A DNA stretch of 64,000 nt from Methylocystis sp. SC2 (GCF_000304315.1 NC_018485.1:1272501-1336500); one strand, 5' to 3'. Positions 18,251 to 27,569 are shown, counted from the stretch's first letter. A program made the numbers and translations. Notes: generated by a model not told the origin, from the letters alone.

Positions 18251-18326
18251 GAGCGCGTAGCTCAGTCGGTAGAGCACCTGACTTTTAATCAGGGGGTCGT
18301 GGGTTCGAGCCCCACCGCGCTCACCA
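18251..18326 (+). tRNA. tRNA-Lys (anticodon TTT)
   Basis: Acceptor GAGCGCG pairs with CGCGCTC, D-arm TAGCTCAGTCGGTAGAGC, anticodon stem CCTGA/TCAGG with loop CTTTTAA (anticodon TTT), T-arm GTGGGTTCGAGCCCCAC, encoded CCA. Base composition drops directly downstream, where the carbamoyltransferase region begins, so this tRNA may be an island boundary. Confidence 0.95.
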
Positions 18327-18734
18327 AATAAATAATTGCTGCTATCGATCTGCTTAAAAAAGCGGTTCGGCGACCAAATGGTGACCACCGTTCGGAGCGC
18401 GTTCCTGATTTATCGATTCTCGCCGCACGAATGCGCGGAAACTTCATTTTTCGCGACTCTGACCACGCCGCATAGCTCGCACGGTCTATTGCTTCGATCC
18501 GAATCGGACAATGTCACTGCTTCGGGGTTCGAGCCCCTTGGGAGCGCCATTTGCGGCCGACGACAACGTCATGCAGATTCCCGTGCGCATCGCCCAGACT
18601 CGCTCACGCAAAAAGCGATAGGAATCCCTCCGAGGACGCAATTTTCGAATTTTATCTACTGGCAAGTTAAATTTGTTAGAAACCATTGAGACGAGTAAAT
18701 TCATTAGGAAACGAAGCAATGGGAGGGGATATCA
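18327..18734. other. Gap after tRNA-Lys; possible tRNA 3'-end remnant, no gene seen
   Basis: About 400 bases of mixed composition with no credible coding frame. At about 18525-18551 a stretch GGGGTTCGAGCCCC followed by TTGGGAGCGCCA resembles a T-arm, acceptor strand and CCA of a tRNA, but no matching 5' half exists. It may be debris of an earlier tRNA-targeted insertion. Immediately before 18735 the sequence GGGAGGGG serves as a ribosome-binding site for the next gene. Confidence 0.4.
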
Positions 18735-20525
18735 ATGGGTTATATTTTAGGCCTTTCATTTGATTTCCATGACTCTGCGGCCGCGCTGATCAAGGACGGC
18801 GTTGTTGTCGCAGCCGGAATCGAAGAGCGATTCTCACGAAAAAAGCACGATTCGAGCTTTCCTCGTCATGCAGTCGAGTTTTGTATGCAATCTGCCGGGA
18901 TTTCGTCGTCCTCACTCCAGGCGATCGCTTATTATGAAGTCCCGATGCTTAAGTTCGATCGAATCTTGTGGTGTTCCGAGCAAGCTCAGGGACGCAACCC
19001 CGAATATTTGGACAAGACCATATCGTCGTGGCTCCGATACCGAAAATTCGAAGTTATTGATCGGATATCGGAGGAGCTCGGAGTGGCCCCGGAAAAGATT
19101 TCGTACGTAGATCATCACCTATCTCACATGAGCGCGGCGTTCTATTGTTCCGGTTTTGACGCGGCGACAATCGTCACCATGGATGGCGTCGGAGAGTACG
19201 AAACAACGTCTTGGGGGATAGGAAACGGAACCGAGATACGAAAACTTGGATCGGTTTCTCTGCCAAATTCGATAGGGCTCTTTTACAGCGCCTTGACAGC
19301 CTTCTTAGGTTTCGAAGTTAACGAAGGCGAGTACAAGGTAATGGGCATGGGGGCGTTTGGAGAGCCCATTTATTACGACCTTCTAAGGCCGATGTTTCGG
19401 CTCGAGGAAGGAGGAGGATTTTCAATCGAGCCTATGTATTTCGAGTTTCTGACGCCTAAGGATCTTCCATTTACCGATGCGCTTGTTGAATTGCTGGGGC
19501 GGCCTCGAGACCCAAAACAAGATTTCGCGACTGTCGTTGATGATTTGCCGTCGGGAATCGCCGTGCATGAGGCGGACGCAATTTTGAAGACCAGCAAGCG
19601 CTATGCGGACATTGCCGCCAGTGTTCAGAAGGTTACAGAAGAGGTCATTTTTCACGTCGTGGACTCGGCGGTTCAAGCAACAGGCATCAAGGAAGTATGT
19701 CTAGCTGGCGGCGTAGCGCTCAATTCTCTCGCAAACGGTCGATTGATACGCGAAAGGGGCTATTCCCTATATGTGCATCCTGCTGCAGGGGACTCCGGCA
19801 GCGCGATCGGCGCGGCCCTGTGGCGTCATTATCAGGAGGCGGGAACGCCGCGTTCCGCCCCCCTCACCTCGGCTTATCTGGGCTCAGATTGTCCTTTGGA
19901 CGAAGACATCGATCGCGCCATCGCAGATTCTGGCTTTCAATGTTGCGGGATATTTGCACACGATCAACTTCCTTTAGAGATTGCGCGACTGTTGGCCGAA
20001 GGCAACGTCGTCGGGTGGTTCCAGGGGAACGCCGAATGGGGTCCACGCGCGCTGGGGAATCGCAGCATCCTTGCGGACCCGACAAGAGCGGACATGAAAA
20101 AAATCGTCAACGAGCGCATTAAGTTCAGGGAGCCGTTCCGCCCCTTCGCGCCCGCAGTACTCCTCGAAGAGGTTCACAACTACTTCGAATGCCCCGCGAT
20201 TCGAGATCGCACGAGCCCAGAATATTTCATGTTGGCGGTTCATCACGTGCTTCCGTCCGCTCGATCCAAGGTCCCGGCGATTACTCACGCGGATGGAACC
20301 GGACGGTTGCAGGTGGTTGACGCCACGTCCAACCCGGCTTTTTATAGCTTACTCAAAGCATTTAGGGAATTAAGTGGAGTGGCAGTATTAATGAACACGT
20401 CTTTCAATCTGAAGGGCGAACCCATCGTCGATACTCCGAGCGACGCGCTGCGTACATTTTCATACAGTGGCTTGGACTATCTGGTTATCGGTTCCCGTGT
20501 CGTATCGAAGGATTTTGTTATATGA
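18735..20525 (+). CDS. Carbamoyltransferase, NodU/CmcH family
   Basis: 596 residues, full length for the family. N-terminal Kae1-like ASKHA domain (ILGLSFDFHDSAAALIKDGVVVAAGIEERFSRKKHD, then DHHLSHMSAAFYCSGF with metal-binding His, and TIVTMDGVGE) and a C-terminal YrdC-like domain (GNVVGWFQGNAEWGPRALGNRSILADP...KFREPFRPFAPAVL). These enzymes transfer carbamoyl from carbamoyl phosphate to hydroxyls of Nod factors, antibiotics or sugars. Here the target is probably a surface or secreted glycan. Its stop overlaps the start of the SGNH gene (ATGA). More AT-rich than the flanks, consistent with transfer. Confidence 0.88.
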   Translation: MGYILGLSFDFHDSAAALIKDGVVVAAGIEERFSRKKHDSSFPRHAVEFCMQSAGISSSSLQAIAYYEVPMLKFDRILWCSEQAQGRNPEYLDKTISSWLRYRKFEVIDRISEELGVAPEKISYVDHHLSHMSAAFYCSGFDAATIVTMDGVGEYETTSWGIGNGTEIRKLGSVSLPNSIGLFYSALTAFLGFEVNEGEYKVMGMGAFGEPIYYDLLRPMFRLEEGGGFSIEPMYFEFLTPKDLPFTDALVELLGRPRDPKQDFATVVDDLPSGIAVHEADAILKTSKRYADIAASVQKVTEEVIFHVVDSAVQATGIKEVCLAGGVALNSLANGRLIRERGYSLYVHPAAGDSGSAIGAALWRHYQEAGTPRSAPLTSAYLGSDCPLDEDIDRAIADSGFQCCGIFAHDQLPLEIARLLAEGNVVGWFQGNAEWGPRALGNRSILADPTRADMKKIVNERIKFREPFRPFAPAVLLEEVHNYFECPAIRDRTSPEYFMLAVHHVLPSARSKVPAITHADGTGRLQVVDATSNPAFYSLLKAFRELSGVAVLMNTSFNLKGEPIVDTPSDALRTFSYSGLDYLVIGSRVVSKDFVI

Positions 20526-21910
20526 CTCGGCTGGATACGGAGGCTCGAACCGCCGTTATCTTCGACCCACCGGCGGACATAGCGATCCCGCATTCCAGGC
20601 AAGTGACCGAGGGATTCCGATTTCACACCGCGAATGTCAAATATCTGAGTGTGATCGCGCCAAGCGAGGCGCGGCGCTGGATTGAAACTTATCTGCCGAA
20701 TGTGTCCGTACAAGACCCGAGCGTACTGAAGTCTGATCAATTTGACGCGATTGTGTTCACGATTCCTCGCAATGAGACAAAATTCTACGTTCCTCCGTTC
20801 GTAACTCCGTCGTCAAACGCATCATCGAAGTGGAAATGGCCTTTTTTACGCTCCCGAAGCGTAGCTTCTCCTCAAGTGTCCTCGCTTCGCTTCTACATTA
20901 TAGACTGGAATGGGCGGTTATCGCCGCTTGCGCGCGAATATGACGATCAAGACGCGCTGAATATGGACGCTCATATTTTCAACAGGCTCTCTAAACCCGA
21001 GGCATGGGGCTTCTATTACTTCCCTTATGGCTACTTGTTTCGATATCCGGGGATGGGGCCCCTAAATCAATTCGGGTTCCGCGTGCCCGACGACCTTTCA
21101 AACCTCAAGAATCGCGACGCCAATCATAAGTTGGTCCTATGCTATGGCGGATCTACTGGATTCAGCATGTATACGCTTCCTCATCAAATGTATCCTGCCG
21201 TCATCGAATGTGCGTTGAATAAGAAGGCTTTGGAATCAGGGGCGGACGTTAAGTTCACGGTTTTGAATTTCGGTCAGCATGGTCATGTCGTGATGAATTC
21301 AATACTTACATATATGCTTTTTAATTATCACCTGAAGCCTGATTTTGTAGTCGGGCATGATGGGTGGAACGATATCCTTTATGGAATGGTGCAAGACCCT
21401 CGCCTTCTCAAGGACGGCAATGTCGCGTATCAGAATAATCTTGAGGGCTGGTCGCAGATCCTTCATGGAACGTCACAATTGCAGCAAACTCAGGCGGAAA
21501 CACCCTTCCGAGCGATGTGCGCGGCGCCAGCGGTTCTGGGACAGTATTTTTCTCGAAAGCGGCAGTTGGAGTCGATGGTTGAAGCGAATGGGGGCAAATT
21601 CATTTGGGGATTGCAGCCGAATTGGGCTGGAAAAGGCAGGTTGCATCCACTGGAATCGGCAAACGTAGAAGCCTTCAAGACCCACACGCCTTTCACCGAA
21701 GTGACTCGGATGGCGCTGCCATTATTTGAGAGAGCATCTCTTCAGTTGGAAAGGTTGGATGTTGTAAAAGTTGACCTTTACAAAGAATTCCGGAAGTATG
21801 GGGAAGACGATTATCTTTTTGTCGATACAGTTCATCTCAGCCCTGATGGTGATGAGATCGTAGGTAAAGCCTACGCAAATGTCATCGCGGGATTGTGTGG
21901 CCTAAACTAG
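20522..21910 (+). CDS. SGNH/GDSL-type hydrolase
   Basis: 462 residues. The SGNH blocks can be placed: GGSTG with nucleophile Ser211, the Gly/Asn of GHDGWND (residues 278-284), and DTVHLSPDG with Asp435 and His438. Residues 1-200 form an N-terminal domain I do not recognise. No signal peptide or membrane segment, so it appears cytoplasmic unless exported unusually. Family members deacylate or acylate glycans and lipids. Translational coupling to the carbamoyltransferase argues that both modify the same molecule. Confidence 0.75.
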   Translation: MTRLDTEARTAVIFDPPADIAIPHSRQVTEGFRFHTANVKYLSVIAPSEARRWIETYLPNVSVQDPSVLKSDQFDAIVFTIPRNETKFYVPPFVTPSSNASSKWKWPFLRSRSVASPQVSSLRFYIIDWNGRLSPLAREYDDQDALNMDAHIFNRLSKPEAWGFYYFPYGYLFRYPGMGPLNQFGFRVPDDLSNLKNRDANHKLVLCYGGSTGFSMYTLPHQMYPAVIECALNKKALESGADVKFTVLNFGQHGHVVMNSILTYMLFNYHLKPDFVVGHDGWNDILYGMVQDPRLLKDGNVAYQNNLEGWSQILHGTSQLQQTQAETPFRAMCAAPAVLGQYFSRKRQLESMVEANGGKFIWGLQPNWAGKGRLHPLESANVEAFKTHTPFTEVTRMALPLFERASLQLERLDVVKVDLYKEFRKYGEDDYLFVDTVHLSPDGDEIVGKAYANVIAGLCGLN

Positions 21911-21923
21911 AAAGGCTTCTGTA

Positions 21924-22130
21924 ATGAACCGAACAGAGATCTCTCAGATCAAAGCGGAGGAAGAGGAACGAATCCGCCGCCTCATTGATGAGGCGACACG
22001 TTTGCAACTCTCTCGAACAACGGAATATCTTCGTGGCCATCGGCGAGATTTGGTGGACATCGCGGTTCGCGAACGTACAACGCCCGAGCCGTCGAAATTG
22101 CCGTCACCATTTGTATACGCGATGCAGTGA
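21924..22130 (+). CDS. Short hypothetical protein, coiled-coil N-terminus
   Basis: 68 residues starting 13 bases after the SGNH gene with AAAGG upstream. Residues 1-45 are highly charged and helical (IKAEEEERIRRLIDEATRLQL), probably coiled coil; the rest is Pro/Thr-rich. The frame ends where a possible transposase remnant begins on the other strand, so it may be truncated. Unknown function; could also be spurious. Confidence 0.35.
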   Translation: MNRTEISQIKAEEEERIRRLIDEATRLQLSRTTEYLRGHRRDLVDIAVRERTTPEPSKLPSPFVYAMQ

Positions 22131-22225
22131 TCGCCCGGGGTCATTTCAGGCAAGGCCTTTTCGGGCGTGTTCTTGATGTAGTCGAAGGGCAGGAAGTCGT
22201 CGATGCGGCTCATGGCGTGGCGTGA
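22130..22225 (-). mobile_element. Possible IS66-like transposase C-terminal remnant
   Basis: On the minus strand a short stretch reads RHAMSRIDDFLPFDY and continues for about 20 residues. The RIDDFLP-aromatic pattern resembles the extreme C-terminus of IS66-family transposases (RIDELLPW). Two stop codons precede it, so only a fragment remains. Terminal inverted repeats were not identified. Weak evidence. Confidence 0.25.
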
Positions 22226-22791
22226 TTATTAGGTTTTGCGAAATCGCTTATGCCGCGTTTTCGTCCCTCTCATGCGCACAGGCCAAAATTTTCGACGTCT
22301 CCAAATTCACAGCGATATTTCAATCACATATGTGTTCGCATCTTTGTCCTGACCGGCGCGCCGCTCTGGACAGAACTTGCGAACACATATGTGATTGAAA
22401 TACAGACATAAAGTTGGAAAAGCACTAAGGCTACGCCAGCAAACGTCGCGCGCGCTTACGCGTTCAGAAAGGTTGGCAGGCTCAAAGGACAACAAAAAGG
22501 CCAAGACGGTTGATTGATGGGGTGAGGCGACGCGCGACAGGAGCCGCCGCGCGCCCTTGGAATCTACGCAGACAACGCACCCATCATCTGGCTAGGACTA
22601 CCGAATCTGCTGAGAAATGCTCTTTGGATTTAATCAAGCGATTTCGAGCTGACCGCGCCAATCAAGCGTCGATCGCTTGCCAAGCGCCAGTCGAAGAGCA
22701 ATTTGGGGCGCACGCATAGGAAAATGCGTGGCGACTATATTAAACTGGCCCATCGATAGGCGCCGTCCGCGACGACACTGGAGGAGAAAAG
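22226..22791. other. Intergenic accessory DNA with a long inverted repeat, no gene seen
   Basis: About 560 bases separating the carbamoyltransferase block from the CDP-sugar block. Apart from the inverted repeat at 22316-22402 I see only short open frames without ribosome-binding sites. A strong GGAGGAG at the right end belongs to rfbF. Confidence 0.5.
22316..22402. repeat. Perfect 25-bp inverted repeat with 37-base spacer
   Basis: 22316-22340 and 22378-22402 are exact reverse complements. Each arm itself contains the palindrome CACATATGTG. The spacer contains GGCGCGCC and short complementary ends (TGTCC/GGACA). It could be a recombination site, a paired operator or a very stable RNA hairpin; no T-run follows, so a simple terminator is unlikely. 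Confidence 0.7.
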
Positions 22792-23565
22792 ATGCAGGTT
22801 GTCATACTTGCGGGCGGCATGGGGACGCGAATTTCCGAGGAATCTTATCTCCGCCCAAAGCCGATGATCGAGATCGGCGGCCGCCCAATATTATGGCATA
22901 TTATGAAAATCTATCACGCTCATGGCGTGAACGACTTCGTCGTCTGCCTTGGCTATAAGGGCTATATGATCAAAGAGTATTTCAGCAATTATTTCATGCA
23001 TAACGCCGACATAACCGTCGACGGCGAAACCGGACAGGTTGAATTTCATAGTCGCAAAAGCGAATCCTGGAAGATCACGCTGGTCGACACCGGCGAATCG
23101 TCGATGACCGGCGGACGGCTCAAGAGAGTCCGCAGCTACCTCAAGGAGGGACGGCCTTTCTGCTTCACCTACGGCGACGGCGTGGCCGACGTGGACGTCG
23201 GCGCGCTGATCAAGTTTCATCGCGCGCATGGGCGCAAAGCCACCCTCACCGCTGTGACGCCGCCCGGCCGTTATGGCGCCTTGTCTCTCGAAGGCGACGC
23301 CGTCACCAAATTCATCGAAAAGCCGCCCGGCGACCAGAGCTTCATCAATGGCGGATTTTTCGTTCTGGATCCTTCCGTCATCGACTATATCGACGGCGAC
23401 GCGACGCCCTGGGAGGAAAGTCCGCTGGCGCGTCTGGCGGCGGAAGGAGAATTACGCGCATATAAGCATGAGGGATTTTGGCAGCCGATGGACACGCTGC
23501 GCGACAAGAATCGGCTCGAATCATTGTGGAATAGCGGTCACGCGCCGTGGAAGGTGTGGAGCTGA
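22792..23565 (+). CDS. rfbF: Glucose-1-phosphate cytidylyltransferase
   Basis: 257 residues. Makes CDP-glucose from CTP and glucose-1-phosphate, the entry step to CDP-deoxysugars. The nucleotidyltransferase signature is VVILAGGMGTRISEESYLRPKPMIEIGGRPILWHI; further family motifs are VCLGYKGYMIKEYF, FCFTYGDGVADVDV and FIEKPPGDQSFINGGFFVL. GGAGGAG precedes ATG 22792. First gene of the CDP-sugar operon. Confidence 0.94.
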   Translation: MQVVILAGGMGTRISEESYLRPKPMIEIGGRPILWHIMKIYHAHGVNDFVVCLGYKGYMIKEYFSNYFMHNADITVDGETGQVEFHSRKSESWKITLVDTGESSMTGGRLKRVRSYLKEGRPFCFTYGDGVADVDVGALIKFHRAHGRKATLTAVTPPGRYGALSLEGDAVTKFIEKPPGDQSFINGGFFVLDPSVIDYIDGDATPWEESPLARLAAEGELRAYKHEGFWQPMDTLRDKNRLESLWNSGHAPWKVWS

Positions 23566-23624
23566 GGCGCCGAATGTGACCGGCGAGCGCGAGGAAATAT
23601 GAAGCTGGACTGGCGGGAATAAGC

Positions 23625-24680
23625 GTGGACAAATGGAAGACCTTAGCCGGCCGGCGCGTTCTCTTGACCGGCCATACCGGTTTCAAGGGCGCTTGGCTCG
23701 CCCTCTGGCTTGATCGACTCGGCGCCGAAGTCTACGGTTTTGCGCTGCCGCCTGAAGGCGATGCATGTCTTTACGAGATGGCGCAGGTCGGCAAGCGTCT
23801 GCACTCGACGTTCGGCGACCTGAATGATTTCGAATCGGTCGAGGCCGCCGTCGCTAAAGCCCGCCCGCAAATCGTTTTACATCTCGCCGCGCAGGCGATC
23901 GTGCGCCGGTCGCACGCCGATCCGCTCGGCACGCTCGCGACAAATGTCATGGGCGCCGCGCATCTGCTGCAGGCCCTGCGCAGCGCGCCCGACGTTTCGA
24001 CGGTACTGGTCGTCACCTCCGACAAGGTCTATGCGAATGACGAGCAAGGCGCCGCCTTCGCGGAAGACGCGCGCCTTGGCGGCAAGGACCCCTACTCGGC
24101 GTCCAAGGCGGCGGCCGAACTCGTCACCCGCGCTTACGCGCAGTCCTTTTTCAAAGATGCGCGCGTGAAGATCGTCACCGCGCGGGGCGGCAATGTCATC
24201 GGCGGCGGCGACTACGCGGCCGACCGCATCGTTCCCGACATCGTGCGCGCGGCGGCGAAGAACGAGAGACCGGTGCTGCGCATGCCGCACGCGACTCGGC
24301 CATGGCAGCATGTGCTCGATTGCCTGCATGGCTATCTGACCTATGTCGATGCGCTTGAACGCGGCGAGAACCTTCCCGAAACGCTGAATTTCGGGCCCGA
24401 CCCGACAGCGCCGATCACGGTGAGCGAACTCACCGAGGAAATGCTCAAAGCGCTTGGCCGCGACGCGCGCTACGACCATCAGCCGGCGGATTCGCGCGAA
24501 ATGCAGGTCCTGGCGGTCGACTCCGCGCGCGCCCGGGCGCTGCTCGGCTGGCGCGACCGCTTGCCCGGCCGGCTGGCGATCAACTGGACCGCGGATTGGT
24601 ACCGCGCCGCCTTTGCAGAAAGCGGCCCTCTGGCGACGACGCTCGCGCAGATCGACGCCTTCGAGAAACTTCCTGGATAA
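23625..24680 (+). CDS. rfbG: CDP-glucose 4,6-dehydratase
   Basis: 351 residues, extended short-chain dehydrogenase. Converts CDP-glucose to CDP-4-keto-6-deoxyglucose. NAD-binding motif VLLTGHTGFKGAWLALWLDRLGA, HLAAQAIVRRSHADP, the VVTSDKVY segment, and the catalytic Tyr/Lys in DPYSASKAAAELV; RGGNVIGGGDYAADRIVPDIVRA is typical of RfbG. Start is GTG 23625. Lies 59 bases after rfbF and 4 bases before the methyltransferase. Confidence 0.93.
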   Translation: MDKWKTLAGRRVLLTGHTGFKGAWLALWLDRLGAEVYGFALPPEGDACLYEMAQVGKRLHSTFGDLNDFESVEAAVAKARPQIVLHLAAQAIVRRSHADPLGTLATNVMGAAHLLQALRSAPDVSTVLVVTSDKVYANDEQGAAFAEDARLGGKDPYSASKAAAELVTRAYAQSFFKDARVKIVTARGGNVIGGGDYAADRIVPDIVRAAAKNERPVLRMPHATRPWQHVLDCLHGYLTYVDALERGENLPETLNFGPDPTAPITVSELTEEMLKALGRDARYDHQPADSREMQVLAVDSARARALLGWRDRLPGRLAINWTADWYRAAFAESGPLATTLAQIDAFEKLPG

Positions 24681-24684
24681 GACA

Positions 24685-25923
24685 ATGCAAACGCCAGCCT
24701 GCCGCTTCTGCGGCGCACCGCTGAAACATGATTTCGTCGATCTCGGCTCGACGCCGCTCGCCAACTCCTATGTCACGGCGGAAGAGATCGCGCGGGGTCT
24801 CGACAGGAGCTTTCCGCTCCATGCGCGCGTTTGCGACGCCTGCTTCCTGGTGCAGGTGGACGCGCCGGTGGCGTCCGAGGCGATCTTCTCCGACTACGCC
24901 TATTTCTCTTCCTATTCGGACAGTTGGGTCGCGCATGCGCAGCGTTACGCAGATGCGATGATCGAGCGGTTCGGGCTAGGCCCGCAGTCGCTTGTGATCG
25001 AAGTCGCGTCGAATGACGGCTATCTGCTGCAGCATTTTATCGCGCGCGGCGTGCCGGCGCTGGGGGTCGAGCCGGCGGCCAATGTCGCGCAGGCGGCGCG
25101 CGCCAAAGGCGTGCCGACGGAAGTCGCCTTTTTCGGCAGGGAAACGGCGCGCAAACTGGCGGCGCGCGGCGTCGCCGCCGATCTCACGGCGGCCAACAAT
25201 GTGTTGGCGCATGTTCCCGATATCGGCGAATTCGTCGCCGGATTTGCGGAAATTCTCAAGCCCGGCGGCGTCGCGACCTTCGAATTTCCGCACGTCTTGA
25301 ACCTCATCCGCGAACTGCAGTTCGACACGATCTATCACGAGCACTTTTCCTATCTCTCGCTCGTGGCGGTGGAGCGCGTTCTGGCCGCGAACGGTCTTGT
25401 CGCTTTCGACGTCGAGGAACTGCCGACGCATGGCGGCTCGCTCCGTCTATACGTCTGCCGCAAAGGCGCCGATCATGCGCCGACGCCGCGCCTGGAGGCG
25501 GCGCGCGGCGCCGAGCGCACAGCGCGTCTCGATGCGATCGACGGTTACGCTGGCTTTTCCGAAAAGGTGGAAGCGGTGAAGGCTTCCTTCCTGAATTTTC
25601 TCGCGCGCGCCAAGGCCGAAGGCAAGACGGTCGCCGCCTATGGCGCGGCCGCCAAGGGCAACACCTTCCTCAATGTCTGCGGGGTGAACGCGAATGATAT
25701 TGTCTGCGTCTACGATCGCAGCGCCGCCAAGCAGGGAAAGTTTTTGCCGGGAAGCCATATTCCAATTCGCGCGCCCGCGACGATCGCCGATACGCGCCCC
25801 GATTATCTGGTGATCCTTCCGTGGAACCTGCGGGAGGAGATCGTCGGCCAGTTGGCCGAAATTCGCCAATGGGGCGGCAAGTTTGTGACCGCCGTCCCTG
25901 AAACCCGAGTGTTCGACGCTTGA
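24685..25923 (+). CDS. Sugar C-methyltransferase (TylCIII-like, three-domain)
   Basis: 412 residues. N-terminal zinc-binding domain with Cys6, Cys9, Cys50 and Cys53 (CRFC...CDAC), central SAM-binding domain (VIEVASNDGYLLQHFIARG, GVEPAANVA), and the C-terminal Methyltransf_14 domain (VAAYGAAAKGNTFLNVCG). This is the architecture of the C-3 methyltransferases acting on NDP-4-keto-6-deoxysugars (TylC3, MtmC). Directly after rfbG, so the substrate is inferred to be CDP-4-keto-6-deoxyglucose. ATG 24685; its TGA overlaps the TTG start of the epimerase. Confidence 0.85.
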   Translation: MQTPACRFCGAPLKHDFVDLGSTPLANSYVTAEEIARGLDRSFPLHARVCDACFLVQVDAPVASEAIFSDYAYFSSYSDSWVAHAQRYADAMIERFGLGPQSLVIEVASNDGYLLQHFIARGVPALGVEPAANVAQAARAKGVPTEVAFFGRETARKLAARGVAADLTAANNVLAHVPDIGEFVAGFAEILKPGGVATFEFPHVLNLIRELQFDTIYHEHFSYLSLVAVERVLAANGLVAFDVEELPTHGGSLRLYVCRKGADHAPTPRLEAARGAERTARLDAIDGYAGFSEKVEAVKASFLNFLARAKAEGKTVAAYGAAAKGNTFLNVCGVNANDIVCVYDRSAAKQGKFLPGSHIPIRAPATIADTRPDYLVILPWNLREEIVGQLAEIRQWGGKFVTAVPETRVFDA

Positions 25924-26453
25924 AGTTTACGCCGACCGAAATGCCGGGCGTCGTCGAGATCGCGGCCGAGCCGCGCGCCGATGCGCGCGGCTTTTTTGCG
26001 CGCATCTACTGTCCGCAAGAATTTGCGGCCGCCGGCGTTTCCTTCACATCGACGCAGATCAATCTGTCGCGCAATGATCGAATGCATACGCTGCGCGGCA
26101 TGCACTGGCAGGACCCGCCTAACGCCGAGGCGAAGCTGGTGCGCGTGACGCGCGGCGCGATCCACGACGTCGTGATCGACCTGCGCCGCGAGAGTCCGAC
26201 CTTCCGGCGCTGGATCGCGAGGCGCCTCGACGCGAGCCGCGCCAATGCTCTGTTCATTCCCGAAGGCTGCGCGCATGGCTTTCTCACCCTCGAACCCGAC
26301 ACCGATGTGCTCTATCAGATGAGCCGGCCGTTCGTGGGCGGGCAGGCGCGCGGGCTGCGCTATGACGATCCGGGATTTGCGATTAGCTGGCCGGCCCTCC
26401 CCGCCGTGATCGGCGAGGCGGATCTCGCCTGGCCGTCGCCCTGGCGCGGCTGA
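25920..26453 (+). CDS. RmlC-like NDP-4-keto-sugar 3,5-epimerase
   Basis: 177 residues, cupin. Family motifs: DARGFFARIYCPQEF, TQINLSRNDRMHTLRGMHWQDPP containing the catalytic His region, GAIHDVVIDLRRESPTF, and FIPEGCAHGFLTLEPDTDVLYQMS. It would epimerise C5 (and perhaps C3) of the methylated keto sugar, giving an L-series product. Start appears to be TTG at 25920, overlapping the methyltransferase stop; the nearest in-frame ATG would cut into the conserved N-terminus. Confidence 0.85.
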   Translation: MKFTPTEMPGVVEIAAEPRADARGFFARIYCPQEFAAAGVSFTSTQINLSRNDRMHTLRGMHWQDPPNAEAKLVRVTRGAIHDVVIDLRRESPTFRRWIARRLDASRANALFIPEGCAHGFLTLEPDTDVLYQMSRPFVGGQARGLRYDDPGFAISWPALPAVIGEADLAWPSPWRG

Positions 26454-26534
26454 AACGACAGAGATTTGCCGCCGGCGTCCCTATTCTGTATGCGTTCGTT
26501 GCACATGCTAACGCTTTCACGCCGGGGGGTCGCG

Positions 26535-27437
26535 TTGCGAGTTCTGGTGACGGGCGCTTCGGGATTTGTCGGTAGGCAAACTACCGGAGCGCTGGCTCGC
26601 GCGGGCGTCGAGGTTCACGCGCACGCTCAGCACGCTGAGAAAGTCGACGGCGCCGTTGTCGCCTATGGCGGAGATTTGCGCGCGCCCGGCGCGGCTGACG
26701 CGCTGATCGATCGGATACGTCCGGACACTGTGCTCCATCTGGCGTGGAACGTCGAGCACGGCGCATTCTGGACCAGCCGAGACAATCTCGATTGGACCGC
26801 CGCAACGCTACGTCTTGCTCGCGCCGCGCTTGACGCCGGCGTTCAGCGCTTCGTGGGCGTTGGAACATGTTTCGAATATCGCTGGCCGGACGACGGAACG
26901 TGCGACGAAGGAACCACCGAAATCGCGCCGACCACCCTTTACGCCGCCGCAAAGGACGCAGCGCGACGGGTGCTGCAGGAGCTTGACGATATTTCGTTTG
27001 CGTGGGCGCGCCTGTTCTACCTTTATGGGCCTTTCGAGCATGAGGCGCGGCTTGTCGCTTCCCTCGCGGCGAAACTTGCCCGCGGAGAAGCCGCGCCGCT
27101 TTCGCGGGGGCTTGCCGTGCGCGATTTTCTCGACGCCCGCGACGCGGGCGCGGCGCTCGCAGCGCTCGTTCTAAGCGAGACGACAGGCGCTGTGAACATT
27201 GCGAGCGGCGAGGGAGTGAGCGTCGCGTCCATCGCCGAGCGTCTTGGCGCGATTGCGGGTCGCTCGGATCTTATTCGCGTCGGCGCGCTGCCCGACCGTC
27301 CCGACGAACCGCCACGCATTGTCGCAGATGTGCGCCGACTGCGTGACGAAGTGAGGTTTCGACCGTCGCGAACGCTCGACGAGGGTCTCGCCGAAACCTA
27401 CGCTTGGTGGCGCGCAGAGGTAGGGGGCCGGCCATGA
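26535..27437 (+). CDS. NAD-dependent epimerase/reductase (probable 4-ketoreductase)
   Basis: About 300 residues, extended SDR fold: RVLVTGASGFVGRQTTGAL for NAD(P), LHLAWNVEHGAFW, GVGTCFEYRW, and Tyr/Lys in TLYAAAKDAARRVL. As the last sugar-modifying gene after dehydratase, methyltransferase and epimerase it most likely reduces C4, finishing the CDP-sugar. I take the start at TTG 26535, preceded by GGGGGG, because it yields the standard MRVLVTG beginning; upstream in-frame ATGs at 26490 and 26505 are alternatives. Confidence 0.8.
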   Translation: MRVLVTGASGFVGRQTTGALARAGVEVHAHAQHAEKVDGAVVAYGGDLRAPGAADALIDRIRPDTVLHLAWNVEHGAFWTSRDNLDWTAATLRLARAALDAGVQRFVGVGTCFEYRWPDDGTCDEGTTEIAPTTLYAAAKDAARRVLQELDDISFAWARLFYLYGPFEHEARLVASLAAKLARGEAAPLSRGLAVRDFLDARDAGAALAALVLSETTGAVNIASGEGVSVASIAERLGAIAGRSDLIRVGALPDRPDEPPRIVADVRRLRDEVRFRPSRTLDEGLAETYAWWRAEVGGRP

Positions 27438-27569
27438 TCGCCGCTACTGCGAAGCAAGCATATGCTTGCGGAGTAATCTCACTCACCGGCCGAGCGACTT
27501 GGCTGAACCGGCGTTCCTGGCCGCACGGCCCGCTTCACATTCCAGTCGCGAGCATAAGGACTAGCGTTT

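Noticed and set aside
18525..18551. Candidate second tRNA after tRNA-Lys
   Set aside because: Only a T-arm-like and CCA-like stretch is present; no anticodon arm, D-arm or matching acceptor strand, so it is not called as a gene.
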